The notes under the pieces were generated by a model that saw only the letters and a list, made by a program, of their open reading frames with translations, ran no database searches and was not told the DNA's origin. From Prorocentrum cordatum (lineage: Eukaryota; Sar; Dinophyceae; Prorocentrales; Prorocentraceae), in contig CAUYUJ010001448.1 in assembly GCA_963575745.1 (NCBI GenBank), forward strand, positions 1 through 64,000: a stretch of DNA of 64,000 bases. The letters run 5' to 3'. Below are positions 43,036 through 53,425 of this stretch, piece by piece. Position 1 is the stretch's first letter; each line of letters begins with the position of its first letter. The position numbers and the translations under genes are program-made.

Positions 43036-43727
43036 ACCCTCTTGGAGTCTCTGATGGTCAAGGTGTAGATGTTACCCCTAAAAGGCTCCTTCGTCTTCGA
43101 CTCCCAGGTGGTCTTCGTGATGGTCCACTGCTCCATCTGCTGCTCCTGGATCCCCTCGAGCTTGCACAAGAAGAGCGTCGTTTTCCTCCAGCCGCAGAAC
43201 TTGACCCACGGGTAGCCCATCGTGAGGCAGCGGAGGCAGTAGTTCATCGCAGTCTGCTTGTTCGCCTCCTCGACGATGCAGCGATCTATCGTGTAGTAGC
43301 GGCCGTCCGAATATTCAGTGGTCGTCTTCTGCAAGATGTGCTTGCGCTCCTTGATGTGGTTCTCGTACTCCTTCTTCAACCATCTCTGACGGAACGCGGC
43401 CTGCGCACTCACGTTGCCCTTCAGCGCATCGTATGCCGCACGATCCTCTGCATCGTGCTTGAGGTGCCGCTGCCAGCGCCCGCCCTGCGGGTTGCCTGCA
43501 GCTCCACGGGCAGGGAACGAGAAGTTGTCAGCCTTGCACTTTGCGAAGTACTTGCCGTCCCTACTCTCCATGTCGAGGTACTCATCGTCGTCGTCAACCA
43601 ACGCAGCGTCGCCAGCCTCCGTGCTGGGCGTCGACGGCATCCTCGGGCTGCAACTCCACGTCGTTTTGTCCTTGAAGAGTGCGTCGAACTGCTGGTGCAG
43701 GCTCGTCTGATTCTCCAGGTCCATCAT
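43036..43727 (-). CDS. Interrupted gene segment upstream of the retroelement
   Basis: About 230 residues from MMDLENQTSL. Contains VDDDDEYLDMESRDGKYFAK, GRWQRHLKHDAEDRAAYDAL, AFRQRWLKKEYENHIKERK and a folded region CLRCLTMGYPWVKFCGWRK. I recall this W/F-rich pattern from unnamed dinoflagellate protein families; function unknown. The reading frame runs into repeat A1 and stops within 7 bp. If the 36349-43035 interval is removed at AAACT, the same frame continues about 38 codons to a stop near 36230, compatible with insertion into the gene. The start could also be an internal Met of a longer exon, as an alternative frame is open upstream. Confidence 0.5.
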
Positions 43728-43800
43728 CTTCGCCGCCCGGCAGCGAGTCGACTGAACTCATCACAGTGTTCGCGCGCGCCGCACGCCCCCACGTCATGCC

Positions 43801-43897
43801 ACTCAACGCGACGCGACGCCACTCAACGCCAGGCGTTGAGCGGCGTCGCGCGACGCCACTCAACGCCAGGCGTTGAGCGGCGTCGCGTCGAGTTGAG
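43801..43897. repeat. Double CAACG hairpin between coding segments
   Basis: CTCAACGCCAGGCGTTGAG (9-bp arms, one-base loop) occurs twice, each flanked by GCGACGCC and GGCGTCGC, which extend the stem to about 17-19 bp. The outer ends are CAACGCGACGCGACGCC and GGCGTCGCGTCGAGTTG. The block lies in the gap between the coding segments at 43727 and 43905, where an intron would be. Confidence 0.85.
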
Positions 43898-43904
43898 GCG
43901 TGCC

Positions 43905-44285
43905 GTCGAGACGAGCTGTGCTCGCATCGACCCTGAGAGTAGTTCATCGACGCCGCGTGCCTTCTCCTCAAGCCGCTTCTCGAGGTCGCACTCGTCGCCG
44001 ATCATGCTCTCGAGCGTCCTGTTGAGCTCCTCGAGGTTCACGCCGCCCTTACAGGGCTGCGGCGGCTGCACCAGCACCCCGCTCGCAGTCGCACTCGGGG
44101 CAGCTGCCTCGCTGGCGGCGACCCATGTCGGGGCAGCAGCCGCGGCGGGAGACGTAGCCGACACGTCGGCGTACGGCACGGTCTCGTCGTCAACCGGCGT
44201 GGACACGGGGGCCACAGCAACAAGCGGCGCCGTCCCTTCGGCTGGCACTGGCTCGGCCTCGGCGCCACCAGCCTCGAACGCGGAG
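43905..44285 (-). CDS. Acidic exon-like segment of the KRPAA-type gene
   Basis: Open frame carrying AFEAGGAEAEPVPAEG, TPVDDETVPYADVSAT, an Ala-rich part, then a helical region PCKGGVNLEELNRTLES and LEKRLEEKARGVDELL that looks like a short coiled coil. It ends just before the hairpin at 43801-43897. The upstream side runs into a GAGGAG microsatellite. Composition fits the neighbouring segments, so I read it as an exon of the same gene, without proof of splicing. Confidence 0.4.
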
Positions 44286-44420
44286 GAGGAGGAGGAGGTG
44301 GATGAGGAGGAGTATGAGGAAGATGAGGGGGAGGATGATGGGTAGGAGGAGGACGAGGAGGAGGATGGGGATGAGGAGGATGAGGAGGACGAAGAGGAGA
44401 AAAAGGAGGGGGCGACAGGG
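44279..44420. repeat. GAGGAG/GATGAG microsatellite
   Basis: Imperfect (GAGGAT)n. A similar tract lies at 44655-44762. Confidence 0.9.
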
Positions 44421-44934
44421 TAACAAACGCCTGGCTCGGATCTTCATGCACGTGTGCATCGGCCATTGCGCCCCGGAGCAGACGGCGGCCGATGGGGGTT
44501 GATGTTCTGAAGTCACGTGTGACTTGCTCGTCGAACGTGACTTTGCTCATGCCCAGGGCGTCCTTGGGCCAGATGTGCTGCCGCGGCCGACCAATTTCGA
44601 ACCGATTCGAACGATTTCAGTCACTGGGATTGTTTAACACTATCTCTGGACGGAAGAGGTCGGGGACGGGGGTGACGATGAGGAGGAGGCGGAGGAAGGG
44701 GATGTGGAGGAGGAGAGGAGGATGAGGAGGAGGAGGAGGAGGAGGAGGATAATGGGGAGGTGGTGACGACCTTCATTATCTTAGGGGGTTCTGTTTTGTG
44801 CAACCGAGCCCCCCTCCACACACGCACACAATACCTGCGCTGCCGCGCGCCCTCCGACGCGTACATGCCGCCGTCGCCGTTCAGTCGATGACCCCATGTT
44901 CAGCGCGTTGCCCAGCAGCGGCACCTGGGATTTG

Positions 44935-45117
44935 GATATCTGTCCTCCTCCTCCTCCTCCTCCTCCTCCTCCCCTTCCTCCTCCTCCTCCTCCTCCTCCT
45001 CTCCTCCTCCTCCTCCTCTCCTCCTCCTCCTCCTCCTCCTCCTCCTCCTCCTCCTCCTCTTCCTCCTCCTCCTCCTCCTCCTCCTCTTCCTCCTCCTCCC
45101 TCTCGGCCTCGACCGCA
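44935..45117. repeat. (TCC)n microsatellite
   Basis: About 180 bp of CTC/TCC units; a second shorter tract is at 45258-45297. They code Arg-, Glu- or Ser-runs depending on frame. Confidence 0.95.
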
Positions 45118-45257
45118 GGAATTCCCGCTGTATTGAAGGCGTTGTCCCATGCGACCGCCACGGCGTCGGTCTCGACCGTTGGAATTCCCGCTGTCTCGAA
45201 GGCATTGTCCCATAAGGCCGCCAAGGCGTCGGCCTCGACCGTTGGAATTCCCGCTGC
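45118..45257 (-). CDS. Two-and-a-half copies of a 21-residue repeat (WDNAF)
   Basis: On the minus strand the frame gives AAGIPTVEADALAALWDNAF, then ETAGIPTVETDAVAVAWDNAF and NTAGIPAVEAE, bracketed by Glu-runs from the microsatellites. Repeat unit 63 bp, so the frame is kept. Upstream it is closed by a TGA at 45306-45308. Probably an exon or frameshifted continuation of the KRPAA gene at 45305-46939, whose own frame reads only Arg-rich sequence here. Confidence 0.4.
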
Positions 45258-45304
45258 CTCCTCCTCCTCCTCCTCCTCCTCCTCCTCCTCCTCCTCTGCC
45301 TCAC

Positions 45305-46939
45305 CTCATCCCTCGATTTCCCCTTTCTGGAACCTGGTCCAGCAAGCTGCGCTGGCGGCGGCCACCCCATCACGCTCTCGCTGTCGGTGCTCGGCCCGCC
45401 TGCATCTGCGCTGACCTGCTGCTGCTGCTGCTGCTGCTGCTGATGCTGCTGCTGCTGCTGTGGCGGGGGGTAGCTGGCAGGCCGCTTCCTCGCGGGCCTC
45501 TCGACGACGCTGGACGAGTCGCTGCCGCCATCGTCGGCGCTGGCTGCTGCTGGGCGCTTGTGAGAGGCGGCGCCGTCGTCTGGCTCTGCATCGCCCTTGC
45601 CATCGCTGTCCACGGCGGCTGACGGGCGCTTCATCTCGCCAGTGGGTGCCTCATCATCCTTGTCATCGGATACGATGTCGCCGTCCTTGGCTGCGGGGCG
45701 CTTCTTGGGCACATTGGGCTCCTGGCCCTCGTTCTCCTCGCAGGTTGCTGGGCGCCTCATCGGCGCCGTGGTCTCCTGACTATATTTCACTATCGTTTTC
45801 CTCAGCTGGCATTTCTGAGCCTCTGCTTCCGACTTGTCAATCTCTTCGTCCGCAAACCTCTTGATGATGGGTTTCATGCCAGCTGTCGCTGCGCCCACCT
45901 GCTCCTGGCTGAAGTTGGCGATGACCATCTGCAGCTTCCACGCGGACCGCCCGTCCGCAATCCGCTGCGCGCGCAGCATCTCTGACATCTGGGATGCACG
46001 CTGGCCGCTGATGCGGTTCTCGGTGTTCCGTACCAGTCGCCACGTGCTCCCGTCTCTGGCAACGAGTTCGCGCAGATGTTTTGTGTATTCACTCTCGCCC
46101 TTGGCACCCTTACCCTGCTCTTTCACCATCTCCCAAGTTACCTGATCCGTCATCTCCCACGTGTGGCCGTCATCCCACGTCGCCGTCGCCCAGTCCGTGA
46201 GTACAGCGCCCTCGGGGATCTCGAGCGGTTTGCTCGCCTCCTTCGGAGGGAGCGAATCTGTGTTCGAAAGGGCCCTGTATGCCACCATCTCCGCCGGACT
46301 CCACTGGTACTGATACGTGGCGTCGCCATCAGCTGCAAGCGTTGGCGCATTCTTCTCCGCCTCCCAGAACGGTACGAGCCACGCCTTCGGGACCTTGGAG
46401 GAATCGGAGGCGCACGCGGCTTTGAACTTCAGGAGTGCTTGATCTATGTCGCGCCTCATGGCACGTGCGCGTCTGGTCTGCTTCTCAGACCACTTCTTCT
46501 CCTCGGGGCCGAGCTTCCAGTCGCTGTCTCTGTTAGCCGCCACAGCCGCGAACGCCTTCAACGCCTTCGGCTGGTTCACGCCTCGCATGGCCAGCATCAG
46601 ATCAGTGTGCTTCTCGATGGCAGCTGTATCCCTCGCGCCGCACATCTCCTCTCTGTATGCCAGCAGGGCCGACGACGTCAACTTCTCCGAAATCTCAGCG
46701 GCGAGCCCATCCAGAACGACGGGCTTAGGAGAAGATATGTCCGAATGCTCGGTGGAACGTGAGGGAGTATGCATGCATGAGAAAACGGATTGAGCAAAAC
46801 ACAACAAGACATCATGATGAAACTGAGCAGATGGGCGCGCAATCAATCTCGTCCCATGCGCACCGACAAAGTATCTGGTGGCCTTAAGCCTCATCTGCCC
46901 TTCCGAGCTTCCGAGGTTCTCTGGAATCCAGTAGGACAT
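45305..46939 (-). CDS. KRPAA-motif protein with polyglutamine
   Basis: About 545 residues from the ATG at 46939 (MSYWIPENLG) before the frame enters the microsatellites. The N-terminal two thirds look folded (SSALLAYREEMCGARD, KVPKAWLVPFWEAEKN, YQWSPAEMVAYRAL, DDGHTWEMTDQVTWEM, DGRSAWKLQMVIANF). Then come five evenly spaced basic motifs of the MRRPA / KKRPAA / MKRPSA / HKRPAA / RKRPAS type at about 45750, 45700, 45627, 45553 and 45482, separated by acidic stretches. A polyglutamine run with one His lies at 45418-45462. The motifs look like nuclear-localisation or nucleic-acid-binding tails; function unknown. GAGGTGAGG at 45305-45313 (minus strand) looks like a 5' splice site, so I end the coding call there. 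Confidence 0.55.
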
Positions 46940-47104
46940 GGGAGCTTCTGGGGAGCCTCAACGCACGATGCTTGCGAACGCTGCTAGTGAGGCCTTTGGT
47001 GGAGTTCCATGCAGGGCAACGATGCTCGTGAGGGGTCGTGCTTTCTACTTGGGGGTCTTTCTATGTTGGGGTATTAATTACTTGTGTTTACATGCGGGCC
47101 TGCT

Positions 47105-47240
47105 ATGTTTAGTATGTTGGGTCAGATTTTATGGTTTGGATCAGATTTGATGGTTTGGATCAGATTCATGATGTTTGATGGTTTGGATCAGATTTTACGG
47201 TTTGGATCAGATTTTGCACTTCCGAAAAACCCGGATCAGC
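47105..47240. repeat. GGATCAGATTT repeat, right island edge
   Basis: Five or so units of GGTTTGGATCAGATTTTA, matching 27968-28110 in motif and direction. Between 46940 and 47104 nothing is recognised. Confidence 0.85.
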
Positions 47241-47264
47241 AGAGCTGACCCTACGGACCTCTGG

Positions 47265-47480
47265 GGTCAGGGCCCGCCCGACTCGACCCCACCCGCCCGT
47301 TAGGGTCCGCCCGCCCGACCCGACCCGACCCGCCCGTCAGGGTTCACGCGTGCCCGCTTGTTAGGGTTCACGCGCGTCAAGTGTATACGCACCATGCTTT
47401 AATGTCCCGCCCGCCCGACCCGACCCGCCCGTTAGGGCCCGCCCGACCCGACCCGACCCCTCCCCCCCCCCCCCCCCTCG
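47265..47480. repeat. GC minisatellite and poly-C at the right island edge
   Basis: Starts right after the GGATCAG repeats, as the left edge does in mirror order. Contains CACCATGCTTTAATGTCCCG and ends in a C-run of about 18. Confidence 0.88.
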
Positions 47481-47639
47481 AATAATATATCCTGATCATT
47501 CTTCCTTTCCGATGTGATTTTCCTTCGAACAAAACAAAATATACATTTAATATTCTGATTTCTATCACCAGCTATCATCAGCATCAGCATCTGCTTCGGG
47601 CTTTGCATAGCGAGATAGGTGCATGGTGACGATTTAGGG

Positions 47640-47760
47640 TTTAGGGCCCCGCCCGCCCGACCCGCCCGTTAGGACCCCGCCCGCCCGACCCGCCCGTTAG
47701 GGCCCCGCCCGCCCGACCCGCCCGTCAGGGCCCCGCCCGCCCCACCCGCCCGCTAGGGTA
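47640..47760. repeat. GC minisatellite, GCCCCGCC type
   Basis: Units of CCCGCCCGACCCGCCCGTTA. A TTTAGGGTTTAGGG-like string at its start is in the opposite telomere orientation to the others. Confidence 0.88.
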
Positions 47761-47765
47761 TAATA

Positions 47766-47900
47766 GAGAGGAGAGATGATCTTTATGTGGGGGTGGAGAT
47801 GCGGGTGAGATTGATAGCCGCCGCAGGTGGGTGCCTATGCGGGTAGGTATTCTTGGCCTTGCCCTGTTAGACCCTAAACCCTAAACCCTAAGCCCTAAAT
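47766..47900. repeat. Module M copy 10 with telomere-type repeats
   Basis: Has GCGGGTGAGATTG in place of the usual G-run and the GCAGGTGGGTGCC variant. Confidence 0.92.
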
Positions 47901-47984
47901 CTCTAATCCTTATAATTATTAAACCCTAAAGCCTTCCAAACCGGCCGCTATGCACCCCCCCCCTCCATCCCATGCAAAAAAATA

Positions 47985-48185
47985 TAATTTCCTGATCGTG
48001 CGATCAGAGAATTTTTATTGTTTACAATGCAAAGTGCCCAGCCCTGGTCGCAACCCCGGCCTTTCCATTGCAAAAAAATATTATATCCTGATCATGCGAT
48101 CAGAAAACCATATTTTTACCATGCACAATGCCCGGCCCGGGTTCGCGAACCCGTATGTAAACCGGAATTTTATATTGTAAAAAAA
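47985..48185. repeat. Dyad array, two units
   Basis: First dyad CTGATCGTGCGATCAG, second exact. Followed by leader segments up to about 48540. Confidence 0.83.
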
Positions 48186-48699
48186 AATAGAGACTTAACC
48201 TTCTGCCTTTCAACCTGCTCCATCCTATGCAACAAATATTATATCCTGATCGTTCTTTGTTTCTGATGTGCACTGTCCATTGTAAAAAAACAATATACAC
48301 TCAACATGTTGATTTTGTAAGATGTGCCCATGTCAATAATCCGTTGCAAAAAACACGACAGAGTGCACATGCGCGCGCCAGCCGCGCAATCATGGCGAAA
48401 TCCTTTGAAACACAATGTGTTTTCAATGTTTGTCAGAAGCGATATCAGCAAAACATACGAAAACATATGACTTTCTCATACGACAATTGTGCAGGATCGT
48501 TCTCCGCGTGCATCCTGAATCATTGAGAAACCAATGGGTCAAAATTCTTGTAAATCGGGGCGTCGCAAACAACTTTTGAGCGCACGGCGAACGGCTTCAA
48601 CCAAGTCTCCGCGCGACCAGGGGCTCCCGCTGTCGGTGCTGAGCTCCAGAGCTCGAAATGACAACATTAGGGGGGGGCTCGTGGTGACCGGACGCTCCC

Positions 48700-49560
48700 G
48701 CCGGGGCTCCAATTGGCATCCAGGGGTTCCCAGGGGCCCCCAGGCCCAGGGCCCTAGGGGTTCTTGGAGGCTCCAGGAGCTTCCAGGGGCTCTCAGGGGC
48801 AGCCAAAGGCTTCACAGGGTCCCCTAAGAGTCCAGAGGCTGTCAGGGACTATGAGTGGTTCAGAAGAGTTCCCAGAAGCTTCAAGGGGCTCTCAGATACT
48901 CCGGTGCTCCAAGGACCGGAGAGGGGCTCCCAGGGCTCTCGGGGTTCGTGTGCGTTCTCAGGGGGTCCATGGGCTCCCAGGGCCTTCTCTGGGGCTCGAA
49001 TGGGTTCCCAGGGGGCTCCCAGCTGCTTCTGGGGGTCCTGGAGGCTTCCAGGGGCTCCCGCTGTCTGTGCTGGGCCTCCCAGATCTCCAAAGGGTGTTTA
49101 AAAGTTCACAGGGTATCCCAGGAGCTCCCAGGGGATTCGAAGCCTCCGCCGGGGGTCCCATGCGCACCCAGGGGTTCCCACGGGCTCGCAGCCCAAGGGT
49201 TCCGAAGGGCTCATGGAGGGCTCAGGGGTTCCCAAGGGCTCCAGGGGCAGCCTGGGACTGCAGGGGCTTCCAAGGGCTTCCAGGGGCTCCCTTTGGCTGT
49301 CAGTGGTTCCCATGGGCTCCCAGGGGCTCTTAAGGGCTCTCAAGTGCTTACGGGGGCGTCCAAGGGCCCCCGCGGTGTGCGCTGGGGCTCCCAGTGCCCC
49401 AAGGGGCCTGAGAAGCTCACAGGGCCTACTAGGTGCTTCCAGAGGCTCCCAAGCGTTGGGTTTCCCATCGTCTCCCAGTGGTTCCCAGGGGCTTCCAGGG
49501 GGTGCTGAAGGTTTCCCGGAGGCTTCCAGGGGCTCCTCCTTCATTGCCAGGGGGGGCCAG
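48700..49560. repeat. GGGGCTCYCA minisatellite, diverged locus
   Basis: Longer and more degenerate than the others, without the poly-G end. It joins a full tail module at 49575-50160. Confidence 0.88.
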
Positions 49561-49574
49561 AGTTTTTCAATAAT

Positions 49575-50160
49575 GCATTTGCCCAAACATGTGGTTCTAC
49601 TTGAGGGAACTCTTCGTTATGCTGCGATGTTATGTGCGACGCTATGCCTTAGCCAATCTATAACATGGCGCAAGATGTCATGGAACTTTCGCCGACGGAT
49701 TCTAGGCTGTGCTATTCTACAGCCACGGCATATATTGAATATTGATATGTGTTTCTAAGTCTTTTTTTTTGCAATGTGTTGTCGCACGCTTGGTGGGGCA
49801 TTTCTATTTCATTCTGCTTATCTTCATGTGATATTGCGTATCGGTGTTACTTGTTTCTGGGTGGGGGGCTTGGAAGAGTATACGATTCACAGTGACTATC
49901 GATATGGGTCTCCATCTTGATGCATTGTTTGGCACGTATTGGTGCTATGCGACAGCCACGCTAGAACCGCATTGTGTTGTTTCTTGCCCTGGTGTTATGC
50001 GACAGCCACGCTAGAACCTGAGGTTACCCAGATGGTGGGGAACTCGCCTTTGTGCTAATCTATGCTATGCTGGCATAGCATACGAGAGGCGTGGCATAGC
50101 ATAGCACGTCCACATTATTGCGATTTCTATGACAGGGTGTTTGGCATGGCATTCCATTGG
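49575..50160. repeat. Tail module with hairpin, copy at 49.6 kb
   Basis: Contains a short internal duplication (GCGACAGCCACGCTAGAACC twice, 49950-50010). After GGCATGGCATTCCATTGG it resembles the start of the 2,286-bp segment of cycle 2. Confidence 0.82.
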
Positions 50161-50214
50161 ACTTCTTGCGTGTGATTATGTCTGCATCATGCCTCCCTAT
50201 GTCTTGTGAACTTC

Positions 50215-50475
50215 TGAGGTCGAGCCTGCTATGGGGATCTTTACGACCCGCTGTGGAAACCACCCACAATCCTATGCAAAAAGCACTATTTCCTGATCAT
50301 GCGTGCTCCCAGGCGCACCCCTGGATCGAGCCTGCTATGGGGATCTTTACGACCCGCTGTGTAAACCACCCACAATCCCATGCACAAAAAATATTTCCTG
50401 ATCATGCGTCCTCCCAGGCGCACTCCTAGATGGAACCTGATATGGGGATCTTTACGACCCGCTATGTAAATCACT
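50215..50475. repeat. Roughly 106-bp tandem repeat
   Basis: Two to three units of GATCGAGCCTGCTATGGGGA followed by TTTACGACCCGC and CTGATCATGCGTGCTCCC. Five to six units of the same kind are at 57420-57960. Confidence 0.88.
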
Positions 50476-50477
50476 CG

Positions 50478-50635
50478 CCCGTCATCGCCCGTTAGGGCCC
50501 CGCCCGCCCGTTAGGGCCCCGCCCGCCCGACCCGCCCGTTAAGGTCTCGCCCGTTGGGGTCCCGCCCGTTAGGGTCTCGCCCGACCCGCCCGTTAGGGTC
50601 CCGCCCGTTAGGGTCCCGCCCCCGTCAGGGTTAGC
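50478..50635. repeat. GC minisatellite, GCCCGTTAGGG type
   Basis: Shortened units such as GTCTCGCCCGTTGGGGTCCC and GCCCGTTAGGGT. Confidence 0.88.
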
Positions 50636-50692
50636 CTCCCGCTAAGCGCTTGCTCTGCTATGCTATGCCATGCTACAGCCACGGTCGAACAT

Positions 50693-50823
50693 GAGAGGAG
50701 AGATGATCTTTATGTGGGGGTGGAGATGCGGGGGGGATTGATAGCCACCGCAGGTGAGTGCCTATGCAGGTAGGTATTCCTGGCCTTGCCCTGTTAGACC
50801 CTAAACCCTAAACCCTAAACCCT
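50693..50823. repeat. Module M copy 11 with telomere-type repeats
   Basis: Followed by 3.5 CCCTAAA units that run into a region with CTCCCAGGCG repeats. Confidence 0.92.
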
Positions 50824-51004
50824 CAAGACGAAAAACACCACGTATTGAGCATGCTCGAATGGTGCCATTGCGAAAGACAATGAAACGATACCATGCCGAA
50901 CGATGTAAGCGAGCCCGGCGCAAGCTTGCGCGAGCGCCCGATGGGCGCGCCAACCGTATCCGACGCTCCGAGCGAGCCGGCGCGAGCGGAAGCGGCTCCG
51001 GAAC

Positions 51005-51310
51005 GGCGCGCCGGCACGCTCCCAGGCGCTCGCAGGCGCTCCCGGCACGCTCCCAAGCTCTCCCAGGCGGTCTCGAAGCTCCCAGGCGCTCCGAAGCGCT
51101 CCCAGGCAGGAGCTCCCAGGCGCTCCCACACGCTTCGGGCATGCTCCCAAGCGTTCCCAAGCGCTCCCAGGCGCGCCCGGCGCTCCCGGCACGCTCCCGG
51201 GCGCTCCCAGGCGCTCCCGGCACGCTCCCGGCACGCTCCCGGCACGCTCCCAAGCGCTCCCAGGCGCTCCCAGGTGCTCCCGGGCGCTCCCAGGAGCGCG
51301 CGCAGCGCGC
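51005..51310. repeat. CTCCCAGGCG minisatellite, locus 3
   Basis: Same decamer as at 3200 and 10258 but without the duplicated flanks of those loci. Followed by two ~90-bp copies of GGGAGTGGGCGCGATCTTCG-type sequence (51470-51610). Confidence 0.92.
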
Positions 51311-51734
51311 TTCGCAGCTGGCGGGAATGCCGCAGTCGCTACATGTCGCGCCCGCGTCGCGACGTGGCTAGAAGCGCGCGCAGCGCGCTCCGCAGCAGGC
51401 GCGGCGCCTGCGATCCACCACGCGCGAATGGCGCGCAATGGGCGCTTCTGGGACGTCTGGGAGACAGCCGCCGCGCGGGAGTGGGCGCGATCTTCGAGCG
51501 GGCACGCGCGGAAGCGCTCTCGGAACAGCGCAGGCAGACAGCCGCCGCGCGGGAGGGAGCGCGATCTTCGAGCGGGCACGCACGGAAGCGCTCTCGGCGA
51601 TAGCGCAGGCCAATTGGAATGGCCGCGAGGTCCGCAGACGCTAATACGTTGTGTAAACCCTAAATCTCTAATCCTTATAATTATTAAACCTTAAAGCCCG
51701 CTAAACCGGTCGCTATGCAAGTCGGCCTCCATCC

Positions 51735-51945
51735 CTCGCAAAAAATATTATTTCCTGATCATGCGATCAGAAAACCAGATTTTGTACAATGCATTGTGCC
51801 CGGTCCCGGTCGTAACGCCGGCCTTTCCATTGCAAAAAATATTACATCCTGATCATGCGATCAGAAAACCTCATTTTTAACAATGCAAAATGCCCGGCCC
51901 GGGTTGCAAACCGGGATGTAAACCCGGGTTTTATATTGTAAAACA
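51735..51945. repeat. Dyad array, two units
   Basis: Two exact dyads in the standard unit. Confidence 0.85.
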
Positions 51946-52194
51946 ACCATAAACTTAACATTCTGCTCTTGCAAGATGTGTCCATGCGCATATTCCATTG
52001 CAGAAAAAAACACGACAAAGTGCGCGCGCGCGCGGCGGCCGCGCGATCATGGCGAAATCTTTTGAAACACAATGTGTTTTCAATTTTTTCAGAAGCGATA
52101 TCAGCAAAACATATGAAAACATATGACTTTCTCATACCAGAATTGTGCAGGATCGCCCTCCGCGTGCATCCTGAATCATTGACGAACCAAGATT

Positions 52195-52800
52195 TCCCAG
52201 AGGCTCTCAATGCCTCAAGGGGCGCCAGGGGCGCAGGGGCTCTCAAGGGCTATCGGAGGCTCCCAGGGGCTTCCGCGGCCGGTGCACAGGGTTCCTGTGT
52301 ATTAAGGGGCTCTCGCAGGTTCCCAGGGGGGCTCCCAGGACCTCGTAGAGGTTTCGAAGCTGGGGCTCTAGTGGGCTGGATCGCTCCCGCGTGCATCCTG
52401 AATCATTGAAGAACCAGGATCTCCCAGAGGCTCCCAATGACTCCAAGGGGCGCCAGGGGCGCAGGGGCTCTCAGGGGCTATCGGAGGCTCCCAAGGGCTC
52501 CCGCGGCCGGTGCAAAGGGTTCCTGTGTTCAAAGGGCTCTCACAAGTTCCCGGGGGGGCTCCCAGGAGCTCCTATAGTTTTTGATGCTGGGGCTCTAATG
52601 GGCTCAAATGGGTTCGCAGGGGCTTCAGTGGCTCTCAAGGATTCCTGGAGGCTCCCAGGGGCTATCGCGGTCGGGTCCGGGGCTCTCTGTGTTCGAAGGG
52701 GCTCTCAGAGGCTCCCATGGGTGATTTCCAAGAGCTTCCAGATGTTCCCAAGGCCTCCCCTGTGCTCAATATGTTTCAAGTGTTTCCAAGGGCTCTCAGG
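52195..52800. repeat. GGGGCTCYCA minisatellite, truncated
   Basis: Breaks off at TTTCCAAGGGCTCTCAGGG, where a GC minisatellite begins, instead of reaching the poly-G end. Confidence 0.9.
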
Positions 52801-52935
52801 GCCCCGCCCGCCCGACCCGCCCGTTAGGGCCCGGCCCGCCCGTTAGGGCCCCGCCCGCCCGACCCGCCCGCTAGGGTCTCGCCCGTTGGGGCCCCGCCCG
52901 TTAGGGCCCCGCCCGTTAGGGTCTCGCCCGACCCG
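52800..52935. repeat. GC minisatellite
   Basis: GCCCGTTAGGGCCC units joined directly to the truncated 10-bp array. Confidence 0.88.
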
Positions 52936-53015
52936 CGCTTGCTCCCAGGCGCGCTCCTGGATCGAGCCGCGCTTGCTCTGGCATGCTCTGCTATGCTACA
53001 GCCACGGTATAACAT

Positions 53016-53149
53016 GAGAGGAGAGATGATCTTTATGTGAGGGTGGAGATGCGATGGGGATTGACAGCCGCCGCAGGTGAGTGCCTATGCAGGTAGGCAT
53101 TCCTGGCCTTGCCCTGTTAGACCCTAAACCCTAAACCCTAAACCCTAAA
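53016..53149. repeat. Module M copy 12 with telomere-type repeats
   Basis: Diverged: TTATGTGAGGGTGG and GATGCGATGGGGATTGACAG. Confidence 0.9.
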
Positions 53150-53219
53150 TCTCTAATCACTACAATTATCAATTCATAAAAGCCTAAATTCCGCTCGCTA
53201 TGCAACCCCCCCTCCATCC

Positions 53220-53425
53220 GATGCAAAAAAAATGATTTCATGATCATGCGATCAGAAAACATTATTTGTTACAATGCATTGCGCCCGGTCCCGGTCGCGG
53301 CCCCGATCTATCCATTGCAAAAAATACTATATCCTGATCGTGCGATCAGAAAACCTTATTTGTTACAATGCAAAGTGCCCGGCCCGGGTTGCAAACCGGC
53401 ATGTAGACCCGGGTTTTCTATTGTA
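53220..53425. repeat. Dyad array, two units
   Basis: First unit reads ATGATCATGCGATCAG, second CTGATCGTGCGATCAG. Confidence 0.82.
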
